A stretch of DNA of 64,000 nucleotides. Origin: Seonamhaeicola algicola (GTDB lineage: Bacteria; Bacteroidota; Bacteroidia; Flavobacteriales; Flavobacteriaceae). The DNA lies in assembly GCF_007997385.1 (NCBI RefSeq), contig NZ_VOSC01000019.1:519090-583089 (forward strand), read 5' to 3'. Position numbers and translations under genes: made by a program. The first letter of the stretch is position 1, and each line of letters opens with the position of its first letter. Under the pieces are notes generated by a model. The model was not told the origin of the DNA. It saw nothing but the letters and a program-made list of their open reading frames with translations, and did not search any database. Positions 1 through 9,525 of this stretch are shown in pieces.

Positions 1-1
1 T

Positions 2-556
2 AATGCACCGTATGATTTTGTTAAAAACCATACAGATACCGATTTAGAAAAACTTGAACCTTTTGTACATCGTACTTTCAATGGTACAGATTGTATACAC
101 TTTATTAAAAGCCTAAAAAATATTTATACGAACCATAACGGACTTGAAAATTTATTTGCAAAACACGCTAAAAGCAATACTTTACAAACAGCCATTTCGC
201 AATTTAAAACCGTTTTTTTTGAAATAGACCATTTAAAAAGAACACAAAAGCATGTGAGTGATCCGTTAAAAAACTCAGCTGCAAAACGCATAAATATGTA
301 TTTACGCTGGATGGTTAGAAATGACCATGCTGGCGTAGATTTTGGTATTTGGCATCAACTTTCTCCCAGTCAATTATCATGTCCTTTAGATGTACATTCG
401 GGTAATGTGGCGCGTAAATTAGGGTTGCTAACACGAAAACAAAATGATGCCAAAGCTCTTTTTGAGTTAGATACAAACCTAAGAAAACTTGATAGCAAAG
501 ATCCTGTTAAATATGATTTTGCTTTATTTGGATTAGGAGTTTTTGAAGGATTTTAA
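2..556 (+). CDS. TIGR02757 (DUF2400) family protein, 5' partial
   Basis: The frame is open from base 2, so the N-terminus lies outside the window; 184 codons remain. The C-terminal part matches the TIGR02757/DUF2400 family as I remember it: a conserved segment reading PLDVHSGNVARKLGL, followed by a block ending DPVKYDFALFGLGVFEG at the very C-terminus. The biochemical role of the family is unknown to me. The gene ends 47 bp before the next gene, on the same strand. No internal damage is seen; the truncation is only the window edge. Confidence 0.8.
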   Translation, partial: NAPYDFVKNHTDTDLEKLEPFVHRTFNGTDCIHFIKSLKNIYTNHNGLENLFAKHAKSNTLQTAISQFKTVFFEIDHLKRTQKHVSDPLKNSAAKRINMYLRWMVRNDHAGVDFGIWHQLSPSQLSCPLDVHSGNVARKLGLLTRKQNDAKALFELDTNLRKLDSKDPVKYDFALFGLGVFEGF

Positions 557-603
557 CATTTCTTTTAATTATCTTTAAAAAATATTTCAAATTACAAATA
601 TTT

Positions 604-2091
604 ATGAAAAAAACGTATTTATTACTCTTACTTGGTATTTCATTAGTTTCAACAGCACAATCTATTAAAATTCCAACAGACACAACGGTTGTTACTACAC
701 ACAATACCACCGTTAAAGGCACTTCATTTTCATATACTGCCGAAACCGGTATGCAGCCTGTTTGGAACAAAAAAGGCGATGTTATAGCTACTTTATACTA
801 CACCTATTACAGCCGAAACAACATAAAAAATAATGCAGAAAGACCTCTACTATTTTCATTTAACGGCGGTCCTGGTTCAGCATCTGTATGGATGCACATT
901 GCATACACAGGTCCTAAAGTTTTAAAAATTGATGACGAAGGTTATCCAATACAACCTTATGGTGTTAAAGATAACCCCAATTCTATTTTAGATATTGCTG
1001 ATATTGTTTACGTAAACCCGGTAAATACAGGCTATTCTAGAATGATTCCTAACAAAGATGGAAAGTTACCTAAGCGCGATACGTTTTTTGGCATAAATGC
1101 CGATGTAGCTTATTTAGCCGATTGGATGCATACGTTTGTTACTAGAAAAAACCGCTGGAAATCTCCAAAATACATTATTGGCGAAAGTTACGGAGGCACC
1201 CGTGTTATGGGGCTTGCTAAAGAATTGCAGGCAAAACAATGGATGTATTTAAACGGTGTAATAATGGTATCTCCAGCAGATTATAAATTGTACAACACAT
1301 CGCAACCCGTTTATTCGGCATTAAACCTACCATATTTTACAGCTGCCGCTTGGTATCAAAAAGCGTTAGATAACAATTTACAGCAGCAAGATTTACTTGA
1401 TATTTTACCTGAATCTGAAGATTTTGCCATTAATAAACTAATGCCTGCCATTGCTAAAGGTGGTTTTATTTCTGAAACCGAAAAACAAGAAGTTGCTACA
1501 AAAATGGCACATTTATCAGGGTTAAGTGAAAAAGTTATTCTTCAGCATAATTTAGAAGTGCCTACATCATTTTTTTGGAAAGAATTACTTCGTGATAAAA
1601 CAGGTTACACTATTGGCAGATTAGATTCTAGGTACTTGGGTATTGATAAAACTGAAGCTGGTGATAAACCCGATTATAATGCCGAATTAACCTCATGGCT
1701 ACACTCTTTTACACCTGCTATTAACTATTACATTAGAGAGCATTTAAACTTTAAAACCGATATTAAATACAACATGTTTGGTGATGTGCACCCTTGGGAT
1801 AGAAATAACAACAACGTACGTGAAGGTTTAAGGCAAGCTATGGCACAAAACCCGTATTTAAAAGTACTTATTCAATCTGGATACTATGATGGAGCAACAA
1901 CCTATTTTGGTGCAAAATATACCATGTGGCAAATTGACCCTAGTGGAAAAATGAAAGATCGTTTTACATTTAAAGGCTACCGTAGTGGCCACATGATGTA
2001 CTTGAGGCATGCTGATTTAATAAAAGCTAATGATGATATTAGAACATTTATTAAAAACTCATTAAGCAACGGTAAATCTGCTAAATATTAA
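604..2091 (+). CDS. Secreted S10-family serine carboxypeptidase
   Basis: The 495-residue protein begins with a signal peptide (hydrophobic residues 4-16, TAQS just after), so it should be exported to the periplasm. It has the alpha/beta-hydrolase layout of S10 carboxypeptidases: an oxyanion-region motif FNGGPGSAS near residues 86-94, the nucleophile elbow GESYGG with Ser195, a likely catalytic Asp near 429 in SGYYDGAT, and His463 in YRSGHMMY. Members remove C-terminal amino acids from peptides. The start ATG sits directly before the signal peptide. A strong hairpin terminator follows, shared with the convergent M61 peptidase gene. Substrate is unknown. Confidence 0.88.
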   Translation: MKKTYLLLLLGISLVSTAQSIKIPTDTTVVTTHNTTVKGTSFSYTAETGMQPVWNKKGDVIATLYYTYYSRNNIKNNAERPLLFSFNGGPGSASVWMHIAYTGPKVLKIDDEGYPIQPYGVKDNPNSILDIADIVYVNPVNTGYSRMIPNKDGKLPKRDTFFGINADVAYLADWMHTFVTRKNRWKSPKYIIGESYGGTRVMGLAKELQAKQWMYLNGVIMVSPADYKLYNTSQPVYSALNLPYFTAAAWYQKALDNNLQQQDLLDILPESEDFAINKLMPAIAKGGFISETEKQEVATKMAHLSGLSEKVILQHNLEVPTSFFWKELLRDKTGYTIGRLDSRYLGIDKTEAGDKPDYNAELTSWLHSFTPAINYYIREHLNFKTDIKYNMFGDVHPWDRNNNNVREGLRQAMAQNPYLKVLIQSGYYDGATTYFGAKYTMWQIDPSGKMKDRFTFKGYRSGHMMYLRHADLIKANDDIRTFIKNSLSNGKSAKY

Positions 2092-2118
2092 TTACATGTA
2101 TATTACATAACATAAAAA

Positions 2119-2154
2119 AGAGGCTATCTTAAAAGTAAGATAGCCTCTTTTTTT
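2119..2154. terminator. Bidirectional hairpin terminator
   Basis: A perfect 13-bp stem (AGAGGCTATCTTA at 2119-2131 pairing with 2136-2148) with a 4-base loop is flanked by an A run on the left and a T run on the right. It lies between two convergent genes and should stop transcription from both sides. Confidence 0.9.
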
Positions 2155-2173
2155 ATGCTTAAAATTTATAGTT

Positions 2174-4066
2174 TTACCCTTTTAACCAAGCTTTACGTAA
2201 CGCTTTTTGGGCGTTGGTTACATTACCTAATTCTACTATTTTTTTGCCAGTAGTATAAGGTTGGGTTGTTTTAGTTTTTATTGTAATTTCTTTACCATCT
2301 CTTACCAAAACCACTTCAATATCTTGCCCTTCTTCCCATAAAAATACTTCTTGTAAAACAGTATTAGCATTTTGTAATGTTAAATTGGTACCGTTAATAG
2401 TTTTTATAACATCATTTGGTAAAGCTCCTTGCTCTGTCCAAAAGCTATTTTTAGCTACCATATCAGAAAAGTAAATGATACCTTTTTGCCCATCGCCACC
2501 AACAATAGGCATACCTTCCATTAAAATATAATTGGTTTTTACTCTACCTTCGCCAATTTCTAATCCTACTTTATTAAAAAATGTATTGTAATTAATAGGT
2601 GTATCTCCAATAACATGTGTGTTAAAAAAATCGGCTAAAGACGGGTACGTCATTGCTACAATTTCATCAATTAATTTATCATCTTCAAACGGTTTATTTT
2701 TTCCGTATTTATTAGATAATTCTTTCATTAATGATAAAATACCACGATTACCATTACTTTCTTCTCGCATTAAAATATCAATACACATACCTATTAAAGC
2801 ACCTTTTTGGTACACGTTTACATATTGGTCTTTGTATTCATCTTTCAAAACGTTTTCACTCATAATGGTAAAGCTCATACTATCATCCATTAAAGCGGCC
2901 GATTGTATTTTACCCATTATTTTGTTGTAAAATTCATCTTCATTTACCAAATCTTGATTCACCTGAAACAAGGTTGCAAAATACTCTGTAACACCTTCAT
3001 ACATCCATAAATGTTTTGAAAACGTTGGGTTGTTATAATCAAAATAATGCACATCTTCAGAGTGTACACTTAGTGGTGTTACAATATGAAAAAATTCATG
3101 TGACACCACATCTATCATACCTTCGGCTAAAGCTTCATCACTCATACTTTCGGGCATAACTACTACTGTTGATGTATGGTGCTCTAAAGCCCCAAAGCCT
3201 TTTGGTGAGTTTTCTTTTTCTTCTGATAGGTATAAATAAATATCATAGCGCGGTGTAGCGTTAATATCACCCATATATGTTTTTTGGGCTTGCATCATTT
3301 TATAAATAGTTTCTTTTAAAGATTTTGCAGAATGTACTTTGTTTGGCGAGTATACACTTAATACAATTTTTATATCGCCCACTTGAAACTCTTCAACATC
3401 TAAATTACCATACATCATTGGGTTATCAGTTATATCAAAATAACGTGGTGCAAAGTAACTTGTAGTTAACATTTCGCCATTAGCACTTTTGGTAGTGTTT
3501 ACAGTTTGTAATGCCGATGTTCTAATAAAACTTGCCGGTGCAGTAACATCAACTTTATATTGGTTGTTTTTTAATGAATCAAAATAGCCTATAAAACCGT
3601 GTAAGTTTAATACATAATTATTGGGTTCAATATTAGTACCCGATGGCGAAAACGGTACATCTTTACCTATACCACCTTCGTCTTCTTCATCATAAGTGTC
3701 ATTTACCCAATAGGTAATTTTATCTAAATCTTTAGCTTGTGCAATGCTCCATGAGTTATCATCTAACTTTGTAACGGGCATAGCTTCACCTTTATAATTA
3801 ATGGCTTTAAAATCATCTATATATTTACCAAAATCACTAACAGAATAGGTTCCTTGTACAACTTTTGGCAATCTGTAAGTTACGGTTTCAATAGTAAACC
3901 TGCCTGGGTTTATGGTTACCGGAGCTTTATCATTAGTTACGGCCGATAGATCAATGGTAGTTTCAATGGGGTTGCTCACAGCCAAATCATTATTGCTGTT
4001 TTTTGTAGAGCTACAACTAGCCAAAACAATACCAGAAAAAATAGCTGCAAAAGTTCTTTTATTCAT
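2174..4066 (-). CDS. M61-family metallopeptidase (glycyl aminopeptidase type), lipoprotein
   Basis: This 630-residue protein starts with a lipoprotein signal ending LASC, Cys18, so it is probably membrane-anchored. The zinc site HEFFH is at residues 323-327, and the downstream WMYEGVTEY segment (356-362) supplies the third ligand typical of the M61 family. A C-terminal region around residues 500-600 (ILMEGMPIVG onwards) looks like a PDZ domain, usual for bacterial M61 proteins. The N-terminal third is the family's beta-rich domain. M61 enzymes are aminopeptidases, some preferring Gly or Ala. It is a single gene, convergent with the S10 peptidase. The true substrate cannot be read from sequence. 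Confidence 0.88.
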   Translation of the reverse strand: MNKRTFAAIFSGIVLASCSSTKNSNNDLAVSNPIETTIDLSAVTNDKAPVTINPGRFTIETVTYRLPKVVQGTYSVSDFGKYIDDFKAINYKGEAMPVTKLDDNSWSIAQAKDLDKITYWVNDTYDEEDEGGIGKDVPFSPSGTNIEPNNYVLNLHGFIGYFDSLKNNQYKVDVTAPASFIRTSALQTVNTTKSANGEMLTTSYFAPRYFDITDNPMMYGNLDVEEFQVGDIKIVLSVYSPNKVHSAKSLKETIYKMMQAQKTYMGDINATPRYDIYLYLSEEKENSPKGFGALEHHTSTVVVMPESMSDEALAEGMIDVVSHEFFHIVTPLSVHSEDVHYFDYNNPTFSKHLWMYEGVTEYFATLFQVNQDLVNEDEFYNKIMGKIQSAALMDDSMSFTIMSENVLKDEYKDQYVNVYQKGALIGMCIDILMREESNGNRGILSLMKELSNKYGKNKPFEDDKLIDEIVAMTYPSLADFFNTHVIGDTPINYNTFFNKVGLEIGEGRVKTNYILMEGMPIVGGDGQKGIIYFSDMVAKNSFWTEQGALPNDVIKTINGTNLTLQNANTVLQEVFLWEEGQDIEVVLVRDGKEITIKTKTTQPYTTGKKIVELGNVTNAQKALRKAWLKG

Positions 4067-4163
4067 TATTTGTTAATTTTTAAGTTTGTTAAATGACGTG
4101 CAAAATAGTATTATGTTACAATTTCTCATCATAAGTTTTTGTTAAAGATAGTATATTCGCACA

Positions 4164-5171
4164 ATGCAAAGTCCACTTATAAGTATTCTTACACCTTTTA
4201 AAAATACCGAAGTTTATTTAAATGAATGTATAAATTCTATTTTAAATCAAACTTACAACAATTGGGAGCTGTTAATTATTGATGATCATTCTACTGATAA
4301 CAGCTACAAAGTAGTTGAACAATATGCAAAAAATGATAACCGTATTAAACTTTACAAAAATAACGGTAACGGTATTATTGACGCCTTAAAACAAGCATTT
4401 GCAAATAGTAGCGGCACATTTATTACCCGTATGGATAGTGATGATATAATGACGCCCAATAAGTTAGAAGTTTTAGCTAATAATTTAGCAACCTATGGCA
4501 AAAAACATGTAGCTGTAGGCTTGGTAAAATATTTTAATGCCAATGGTGTGGGTGCAGGTTACAAAAGTTATGAAAACTGGCTAAACCAACTTACTTTGAA
4601 GGGTAATAATTATAATGAAATTTATAAAGAATGCGTTATACCATCTCCTTGTTGGATGATTCACAGAGATGATTTAATAGCTTGTGGTGCCTTTAACCCC
4701 AATGTATACCCTGAAGATTACGATTTAACGTTTAGGTTTTACAAGCAACATTACACATGTATACCTTGCAATGAAGTTATACACCTATGGCGCGACTACA
4801 GTACCCGAACATCGCGTACGCACGTGCATTATGCGCAAAATCACTTCACAAGTTTAAAAGTGCATCATTTTTTAAACATAGATTACAACCCCAATAAAAC
4901 ACCCGTAATTTGGGGCGCTGGTACCAAAGGTAAACTTATGGCTAAACTATTTATAAAACATAATATTGCTTTTAAATGGATTTGTGATAACCCTAATAAA
5001 ATTGGTAAAGAAATTTACGGGCAACAATTACTTAAATTTAAAACTTTGGCTGAAATTGAAAATCCGCAAAGTTTGGTAACAGTAGCTAACAAAGAAGCAC
5101 AAAAGGAAATTAAAAACTATTTAGAAAAATTAAATTTAAAACCCATTAAAGATTATATATTTTTTTGTTGA
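4164..5171 (+). CDS. Family 2 glycosyltransferase
   Basis: A GT-A fold glycosyltransferase of 335 residues. The N-terminus carries the family 2 pattern: ISILTPFKN, then an acidic ELLIIDDHSTD strand, then a DXD-type metal/nucleotide-sugar motif RMDSDD at residues 89-94. The last 100 residues (VIWGAGTKGKLMAKLF onwards) resemble a small nucleotide-binding sugar-modifying domain and are not part of the minimal GT2 core. No membrane segment is evident, so it probably acts at the cytoplasmic face. It is not next to other polysaccharide genes, so donor and acceptor are unknown. Confidence 0.85.
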   Translation: MQSPLISILTPFKNTEVYLNECINSILNQTYNNWELLIIDDHSTDNSYKVVEQYAKNDNRIKLYKNNGNGIIDALKQAFANSSGTFITRMDSDDIMTPNKLEVLANNLATYGKKHVAVGLVKYFNANGVGAGYKSYENWLNQLTLKGNNYNEIYKECVIPSPCWMIHRDDLIACGAFNPNVYPEDYDLTFRFYKQHYTCIPCNEVIHLWRDYSTRTSRTHVHYAQNHFTSLKVHHFLNIDYNPNKTPVIWGAGTKGKLMAKLFIKHNIAFKWICDNPNKIGKEIYGQQLLKFKTLAEIENPQSLVTVANKEAQKEIKNYLEKLNLKPIKDYIFFC

Positions 5172-5206
5172 AAATTTTACTTAATTTTGATTAATCTTAA
5201 AACAGT

Positions 5207-7132
5207 ATGCAGTTTAAACACCCCGAACTTCTTTACGCCTTATTTTTACTGCTAATTCCAATTATTGTTCACTTATTTCAATTACGCAAGTTTAAAAAAG
5301 AAGCGTTTACCAATGTGGCTTTTTTAAAAGAAATAAAACAAAACGCACGTAAAAGTTCTCAAATAAAAAAATGGCTTATATTATGCACAAGGCTTTTACT
5401 TTTAGCTGCTATTGTTATTGCTTTTGCGCAACCTTTTACTACTAAAAATAACACTTTTAACACAACAAAAGAAACCGTTATTTATATTGACAACTCCTTT
5501 AGTATGCAAGCCAAAGGAAACCAAGGAGAGCTTTTAAAACGCGCCTTACAAGATGTAGTTAGCAACCTACCTGAAAACGAAAATATATCTATACTAACTA
5601 ATAACAATATTTTTAAAAACACCACATTAAAAGCCATTAAAAATGATGTTTTACAAATAGATTACACCGCTAATAAACTAGCTTTACCATCGGTTTTACT
5701 TAAAAGCAAAACGCTATTTAGCAACCAAAAAAACACGCAAAAAAATCTAGTTTTAATTTCAGATTTTCAGCAAAACACTGCCAATTTCACACCAGAAACA
5801 GACACATTAACCAACATACATTTGGTACAGTTAAAACCTGTTAACACCAATAATATTGCTATTGATAGTGCTTTTATTGCATCGCAAAATTTAGCAAACA
5901 CCCAACTAACTGTTGTAATTAAAAACAGTGGTAAACCCGTTAAAAACTTGCCTGTTTCTGTATTTAACAACACTCAATTAATTGCAAAAACATCGGTTGA
6001 TGTTAACCAAGAAGCCACAACAACGTTTTCATTACCAAATACTGAAACTATTAATGGCAACATAACTATTAGTGATGCTAACTTAAGGTTTGATAATAGT
6101 TTGTTTTTCAACATTAACAACAACCATAAAATAAACGTTTTAGCTATTAATGATGAAGATGATGATTATTTAAAGCGCATATTTCAAAAGGATGAATTCA
6201 ACCTAACATCGGTAGCAGCAAATGCGCTTTCATACAATATAATTGATGCCCAAAACCTTATTATTTTAAACGAACTTAAAAACATACCAAACGCATTAAT
6301 TTCGGCTTTAAATCATTTTACAACCCAAGGTGGCTATGTACTTGTAATCCCTTCAAAAACAAGCAACTTACAAACTTACAACGCTTTTTTAAGCAACAGA
6401 AATATAACTTTCAACACATTAAATACTTCGCAAAAAAGCGTTACAACCATCAACTACGCACACCCTATTTATAATAATGGTGTTTTTGAAAAAAAAGTTA
6501 CCAATTTTCAATACCCAAAAGTGCAAAGTTTTTTTGAAACTACGTCAAATAACGCGGCTTCCATTTTAAGTTTTGAAGATGGTAAACCGTTATTACTTCA
6601 AAATAAAAACACCTTTATTTTTACAGCAGCTTTAAATACAGAAAACTCTAATTTTAAAAGCTGGAATGTTATTGTGCCAACCTTTTACAATATTGCAAAA
6701 CAAAGCTTTAAAGCACCAAAATTATATTATTCCATAGGAAAAAATAATAGTTTTGAAATTGAAACTCAACTACAACAAGATGATATTTTAACGCTTGAAA
6801 ATAAAACTATCAACCTAATACCAAGGCAAAAATATTTTAATAATAAAGTTGAAATAAACACACAAGAAACACCCAATATTGCAGGTATTTACGCTGTTAA
6901 GAATAAAAATACTACCGTTGGTAACGTAAGTTATAACTATGATAATACCGAAAGTAATTTAAGATATCAAAACCTAGAAAACATAAAAAATGTAACTGTA
7001 AGCAATTCAATAACCAATGTTTTTAATACACTAAAAAGTAACGCAAAAGTTAATGCCTTATGGAAATGGTTTGTTATTTTTGCATTAGTATTACTCATTA
7101 TTGAAATGCTCATATTAAAATATTTTAAATGA
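5207..7132 (+). CDS. BatA/VWA-type membrane protein
   Basis: Residues 1-80 form the double-transmembrane BatA N-terminal domain (opening MQFKHPELLYALF), common in Bacteroidota aerotolerance-type proteins. A von Willebrand A-like domain follows, with a MIDAS-type motif DNSFSM at 95-100. A final helix near 620-638 anchors the C-terminus. The middle is a large beta-rich region with many Asn and Lys. Its function is unproven; proteins of this type are thought to scaffold envelope complexes. The stop overlaps the next start by 4 bases (ATGA), indicating translational coupling with the dihydroorotase-like gene. The adjacent MoxR ATPase and BatB-E partners of classic bat operons are absent here. Confidence 0.85.
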   Translation: MQFKHPELLYALFLLLIPIIVHLFQLRKFKKEAFTNVAFLKEIKQNARKSSQIKKWLILCTRLLLLAAIVIAFAQPFTTKNNTFNTTKETVIYIDNSFSMQAKGNQGELLKRALQDVVSNLPENENISILTNNNIFKNTTLKAIKNDVLQIDYTANKLALPSVLLKSKTLFSNQKNTQKNLVLISDFQQNTANFTPETDTLTNIHLVQLKPVNTNNIAIDSAFIASQNLANTQLTVVIKNSGKPVKNLPVSVFNNTQLIAKTSVDVNQEATTTFSLPNTETINGNITISDANLRFDNSLFFNINNNHKINVLAINDEDDDYLKRIFQKDEFNLTSVAANALSYNIIDAQNLIILNELKNIPNALISALNHFTTQGGYVLVIPSKTSNLQTYNAFLSNRNITFNTLNTSQKSVTTINYAHPIYNNGVFEKKVTNFQYPKVQSFFETTSNNAASILSFEDGKPLLLQNKNTFIFTAALNTENSNFKSWNVIVPTFYNIAKQSFKAPKLYYSIGKNNSFEIETQLQQDDILTLENKTINLIPRQKYFNNKVEINTQETPNIAGIYAVKNKNTTVGNVSYNYDNTESNLRYQNLENIKNVTVSNSITNVFNTLKSNAKVNALWKWFVIFALVLLIIEMLILKYFK

Positions 7133-8385
7133 ACATACTTATAAAATCTGCCACTATAATTGATTCTAAAAGCGACTTTAATAACGCAAAACAAGATATT
7201 TTAATTGAAAACGGCACGATTTTAAAAATTGCCAAAAACATTGAAACCCCTAACAATTACCCTGAAATTACGCTAGATAATTTACATGTGTCTCCAGGGT
7301 GGTTTGATAGTAGTGTGTCTTTTGGTGAACCTGGTTTTGAAGAACGTGAAACCATTAACAACGGACTTAAAGTTGCAGCGGCATCAGGCTTTACAACTAT
7401 AGCTTTAAACGCTAATACCAACCCGGTTTCAGATTCTAATTCTCATATTACATACGTAAAAACTAAAACAGCTAATAATGCTGTAACCGTATTGCCTATT
7501 GGTGCTTTAACAGTTGGTTGCAAAGGCGAAGATTTAGCCGAATTGTATGACATGACCACTGCTGGCGCTGTATCATTTTATGATTACAAAAAGCCTATTA
7601 GCAACCCAAACCTCATGAAAATTGCCTTACAATACGCTGCAAATTTTAACGGTTTGATACAATCATTTCCGCAAGAAAACAACCTTGTTGGTAAAGGTGT
7701 GGTTAATGAGCATATTACCAGCACTAAACTAGGTTTAAAAGGCATACCTGCATTGGCTGAAGAGTTGCAGGTGGCTCGCGATTTATTTTTGCTAGAATAT
7801 ACTGGTGGTAAATTGCACATTCCCACCATTTCATCAGCAAAATCTGTGGCACTTATTAAGGAAGCTAAAAAGAAAAAACTTGATGTAACGTGCAGTGTAG
7901 CCATTCATAATTTATTTTTTACAGATGCTGTTTTAACAAGTTTCGATTCTAACTTTAAAGTTTTACCGCCATTACGCACAAAAACTGATATTGATGCGCT
8001 TATTGAAGGCTTAAATGATGGCACCATTGATATGGTAACCACAGATCACATGCCCATTGATATTGAAGAGAAAAAAGTAGAATTTGATCATGCTGCTTAC
8101 GGCTCCATTGGTTTAGAAACTGCTTTTGGTGCCTTACAAACTATTTTCAATACCCAAAAAACAGTTGATATTTTAACCAAGGGGAAACAACGTTTTGGAG
8201 CAACATCAACAGCTATAAATATTGGAGCGCACGCTAACCTAACACTTTTTAATCCGGAAGGTAAATATACTTTTAGCAATAATAACATAATATCAACATC
8301 TAAAAACAGTATGTTTTTAAATGCTACTTTAAAAGGGACAGTTTATGGCATAATTGCTAATAATACCCTTGCAATAAACCAATAA
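7129..8385 (+). CDS. Dihydroorotase-like protein, probably non-catalytic
   Basis: The 418-residue protein aligns by eye along its length with class I dihydroorotase (pyrimidine synthesis, cyclisation of carbamoyl aspartate). The landmarks are PGWFDSSVSFGEPGFE near residue 56, a GLKGIPALAEE block, and TTDHMPI near residue 302. However the metal-binding D-x-H-x-H motif reads D60-S-S62-V-S64, so both histidines are serine. The HAED-like and HIxHxS-like histidine sites also appear altered (SFPQEN and HIPTIS). The last Asp (TTDH) remains. It is therefore likely a pseudo-enzyme, like the inactive DHOase-like subunits paired with aspartate transcarbamoylase in some bacteria, or an amidohydrolase of other function. 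It overlaps the BatA-like gene by 4 bases. Confidence 0.82.
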   Translation: MNILIKSATIIDSKSDFNNAKQDILIENGTILKIAKNIETPNNYPEITLDNLHVSPGWFDSSVSFGEPGFEERETINNGLKVAAASGFTTIALNANTNPVSDSNSHITYVKTKTANNAVTVLPIGALTVGCKGEDLAELYDMTTAGAVSFYDYKKPISNPNLMKIALQYAANFNGLIQSFPQENNLVGKGVVNEHITSTKLGLKGIPALAEELQVARDLFLLEYTGGKLHIPTISSAKSVALIKEAKKKKLDVTCSVAIHNLFFTDAVLTSFDSNFKVLPPLRTKTDIDALIEGLNDGTIDMVTTDHMPIDIEEKKVEFDHAAYGSIGLETAFGALQTIFNTQKTVDILTKGKQRFGATSTAINIGAHANLTLFNPEGKYTFSNNNIISTSKNSMFLNATLKGTVYGIIANNTLAINQ

Positions 8386-8393
8386 TATTAACC

Positions 8394-8732
8394 ATGACAC
8401 CACAAGATATAGAGCGCGGTAAAAAAAACGCCATAATAAGCTATATAACCATATTTGGCGTTATAATAGCCTATTTTTTAAATAACGAACCTCATAAAAA
8501 AAGCAACTTTGCTGGCTTTCATATAAGGCAATCTTTAGGGCTATGGCTTACGTTTTGGGCACTTGGTTACGTAATTGGTAGTTTTGATAGTTGGTTGGTA
8601 ACCATGGGCTTTTACTTGTTTTTTGCAGTACTTTTCATTTATGGTTTTTCTATGGCCATTTCTGAAAAAGCAACCGAAGTACCACTTGTTGGCAAATTAT
8701 ACCAAAAAATATTTTCAAATTTCGCAAAATAA
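8394..8732 (+). CDS. Small multi-pass membrane protein (DUF4870-like)
   Basis: A 112-residue protein with about three transmembrane segments (roughly 15-29, 47-64 and 68-87). The layout resembles the DUF4870 / import-component type of small membrane protein: a short helix, a hydrophilic HKKSNFAGFHIRQSLGLWL linker, and two further helices. The conserved F-H-x-RQS/A segment is the best recognition point. No function is established. It sits 8 bp after the dihydroorotase-like gene and 3 bp before the esterase gene, so it belongs to the same operon. Confidence 0.7.
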   Translation: MTPQDIERGKKNAIISYITIFGVIIAYFLNNEPHKKSNFAGFHIRQSLGLWLTFWALGYVIGSFDSWLVTMGFYLFFAVLFIYGFSMAISEKATEVPLVGKLYQKIFSNFAK

Positions 8733-8735
8733 ACC

Positions 8736-9389
8736 ATGAGTCAATCGCTTTCACTTCATCATATTACAAAACCATCAAGTTTAAAAGAAAACGCACCTTT
8801 ATTAATCATGCTTCATGGTTATGGTAGTGATGAAAACGATTTATTTTCGTTCGCTTCAGAATTACCCGAAGAACTTTTTATAATTTCAGTAAGAGCGCCC
8901 TACCCTATGCAACCTTTTGGTAATGCATGGTATGCCATTAATTTTGATGCTGAAAAAGGCAAATGGAACGACCAACAACAAGCCGAAGCTTCTAGAGACG
9001 TAATTGCAAATTTTATTGATGAGGCTGTAGCACATTACCCTGTTAACAAAGACAATGTAACACTTTTAGGTTTTAGTCAAGGCTGTATTTTAAGTTGTGC
9101 TGTGGCTTTAAATTATCCTGAAAAAATTAAAAATATAGTTGGCCTTAGCGGTTACATATATCATGACATTTTACCAGAAAATTTACAAGAAAAAGATTAT
9201 TCTAATTTAGATTTTTATTGCTCACACGGTAGCGTAGACCAAGTTATTCCTGTTGATTGGGCAAGACAAACCCCAGTATTTTTTCAAAGTTTAAATATAA
9301 AATACAAATATTCTGAATTTCCTGTGGGCCATGGTGTAGCACCTCAAAATTTTTACGAGTTTAAAAACTGGTTAACAAAACGTATATAG
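8736..9389 (+). CDS. Phospholipase/carboxylesterase family alpha/beta hydrolase
   Basis: A 217-residue cytoplasmic-type esterase without signal peptide. The catalytic triad is readable: nucleophile elbow GFSQG with Ser114, Asp168 in GSVDQVIPV, and His199 in PVGHGVAP. An HGYGSDENDL motif near residues 27-36 forms the oxyanion region. The family (PF02230) hydrolyses short acyl esters or removes thioester-linked acyl groups. It is the last gene of the operon beginning with the BatA-like gene. A weak hairpin (ACCTAAA at 9421-9427 with 9442-9448) follows but lacks a clean T run. Confidence 0.87.
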   Translation: MSQSLSLHHITKPSSLKENAPLLIMLHGYGSDENDLFSFASELPEELFIISVRAPYPMQPFGNAWYAINFDAEKGKWNDQQQAEASRDVIANFIDEAVAHYPVNKDNVTLLGFSQGCILSCAVALNYPEKIKNIVGLSGYIYHDILPENLQEKDYSNLDFYCSHGSVDQVIPVDWARQTPVFFQSLNIKYKYSEFPVGHGVAPQNFYEFKNWLTKRI

Positions 9390-9525
9390 ATTAGCAAAAA
9401 AACAATTATTAGCGTTAAGCACCTAAAAAAACAAAGGGGTGTTTAGGTTATGTCAAGTTCATTTTTAATAAAAACTTTGTGTTTGCACGTAATTTTACAG
9501 GCAAACATTTAATAAAAATTTAAAA

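Noticed and set aside
507-770. Antisense open frame over the start of the S10 peptidase gene
   Set aside because: It lies opposite a gene with clear homology and has no recognisable domain or promoter; it is a shadow frame.
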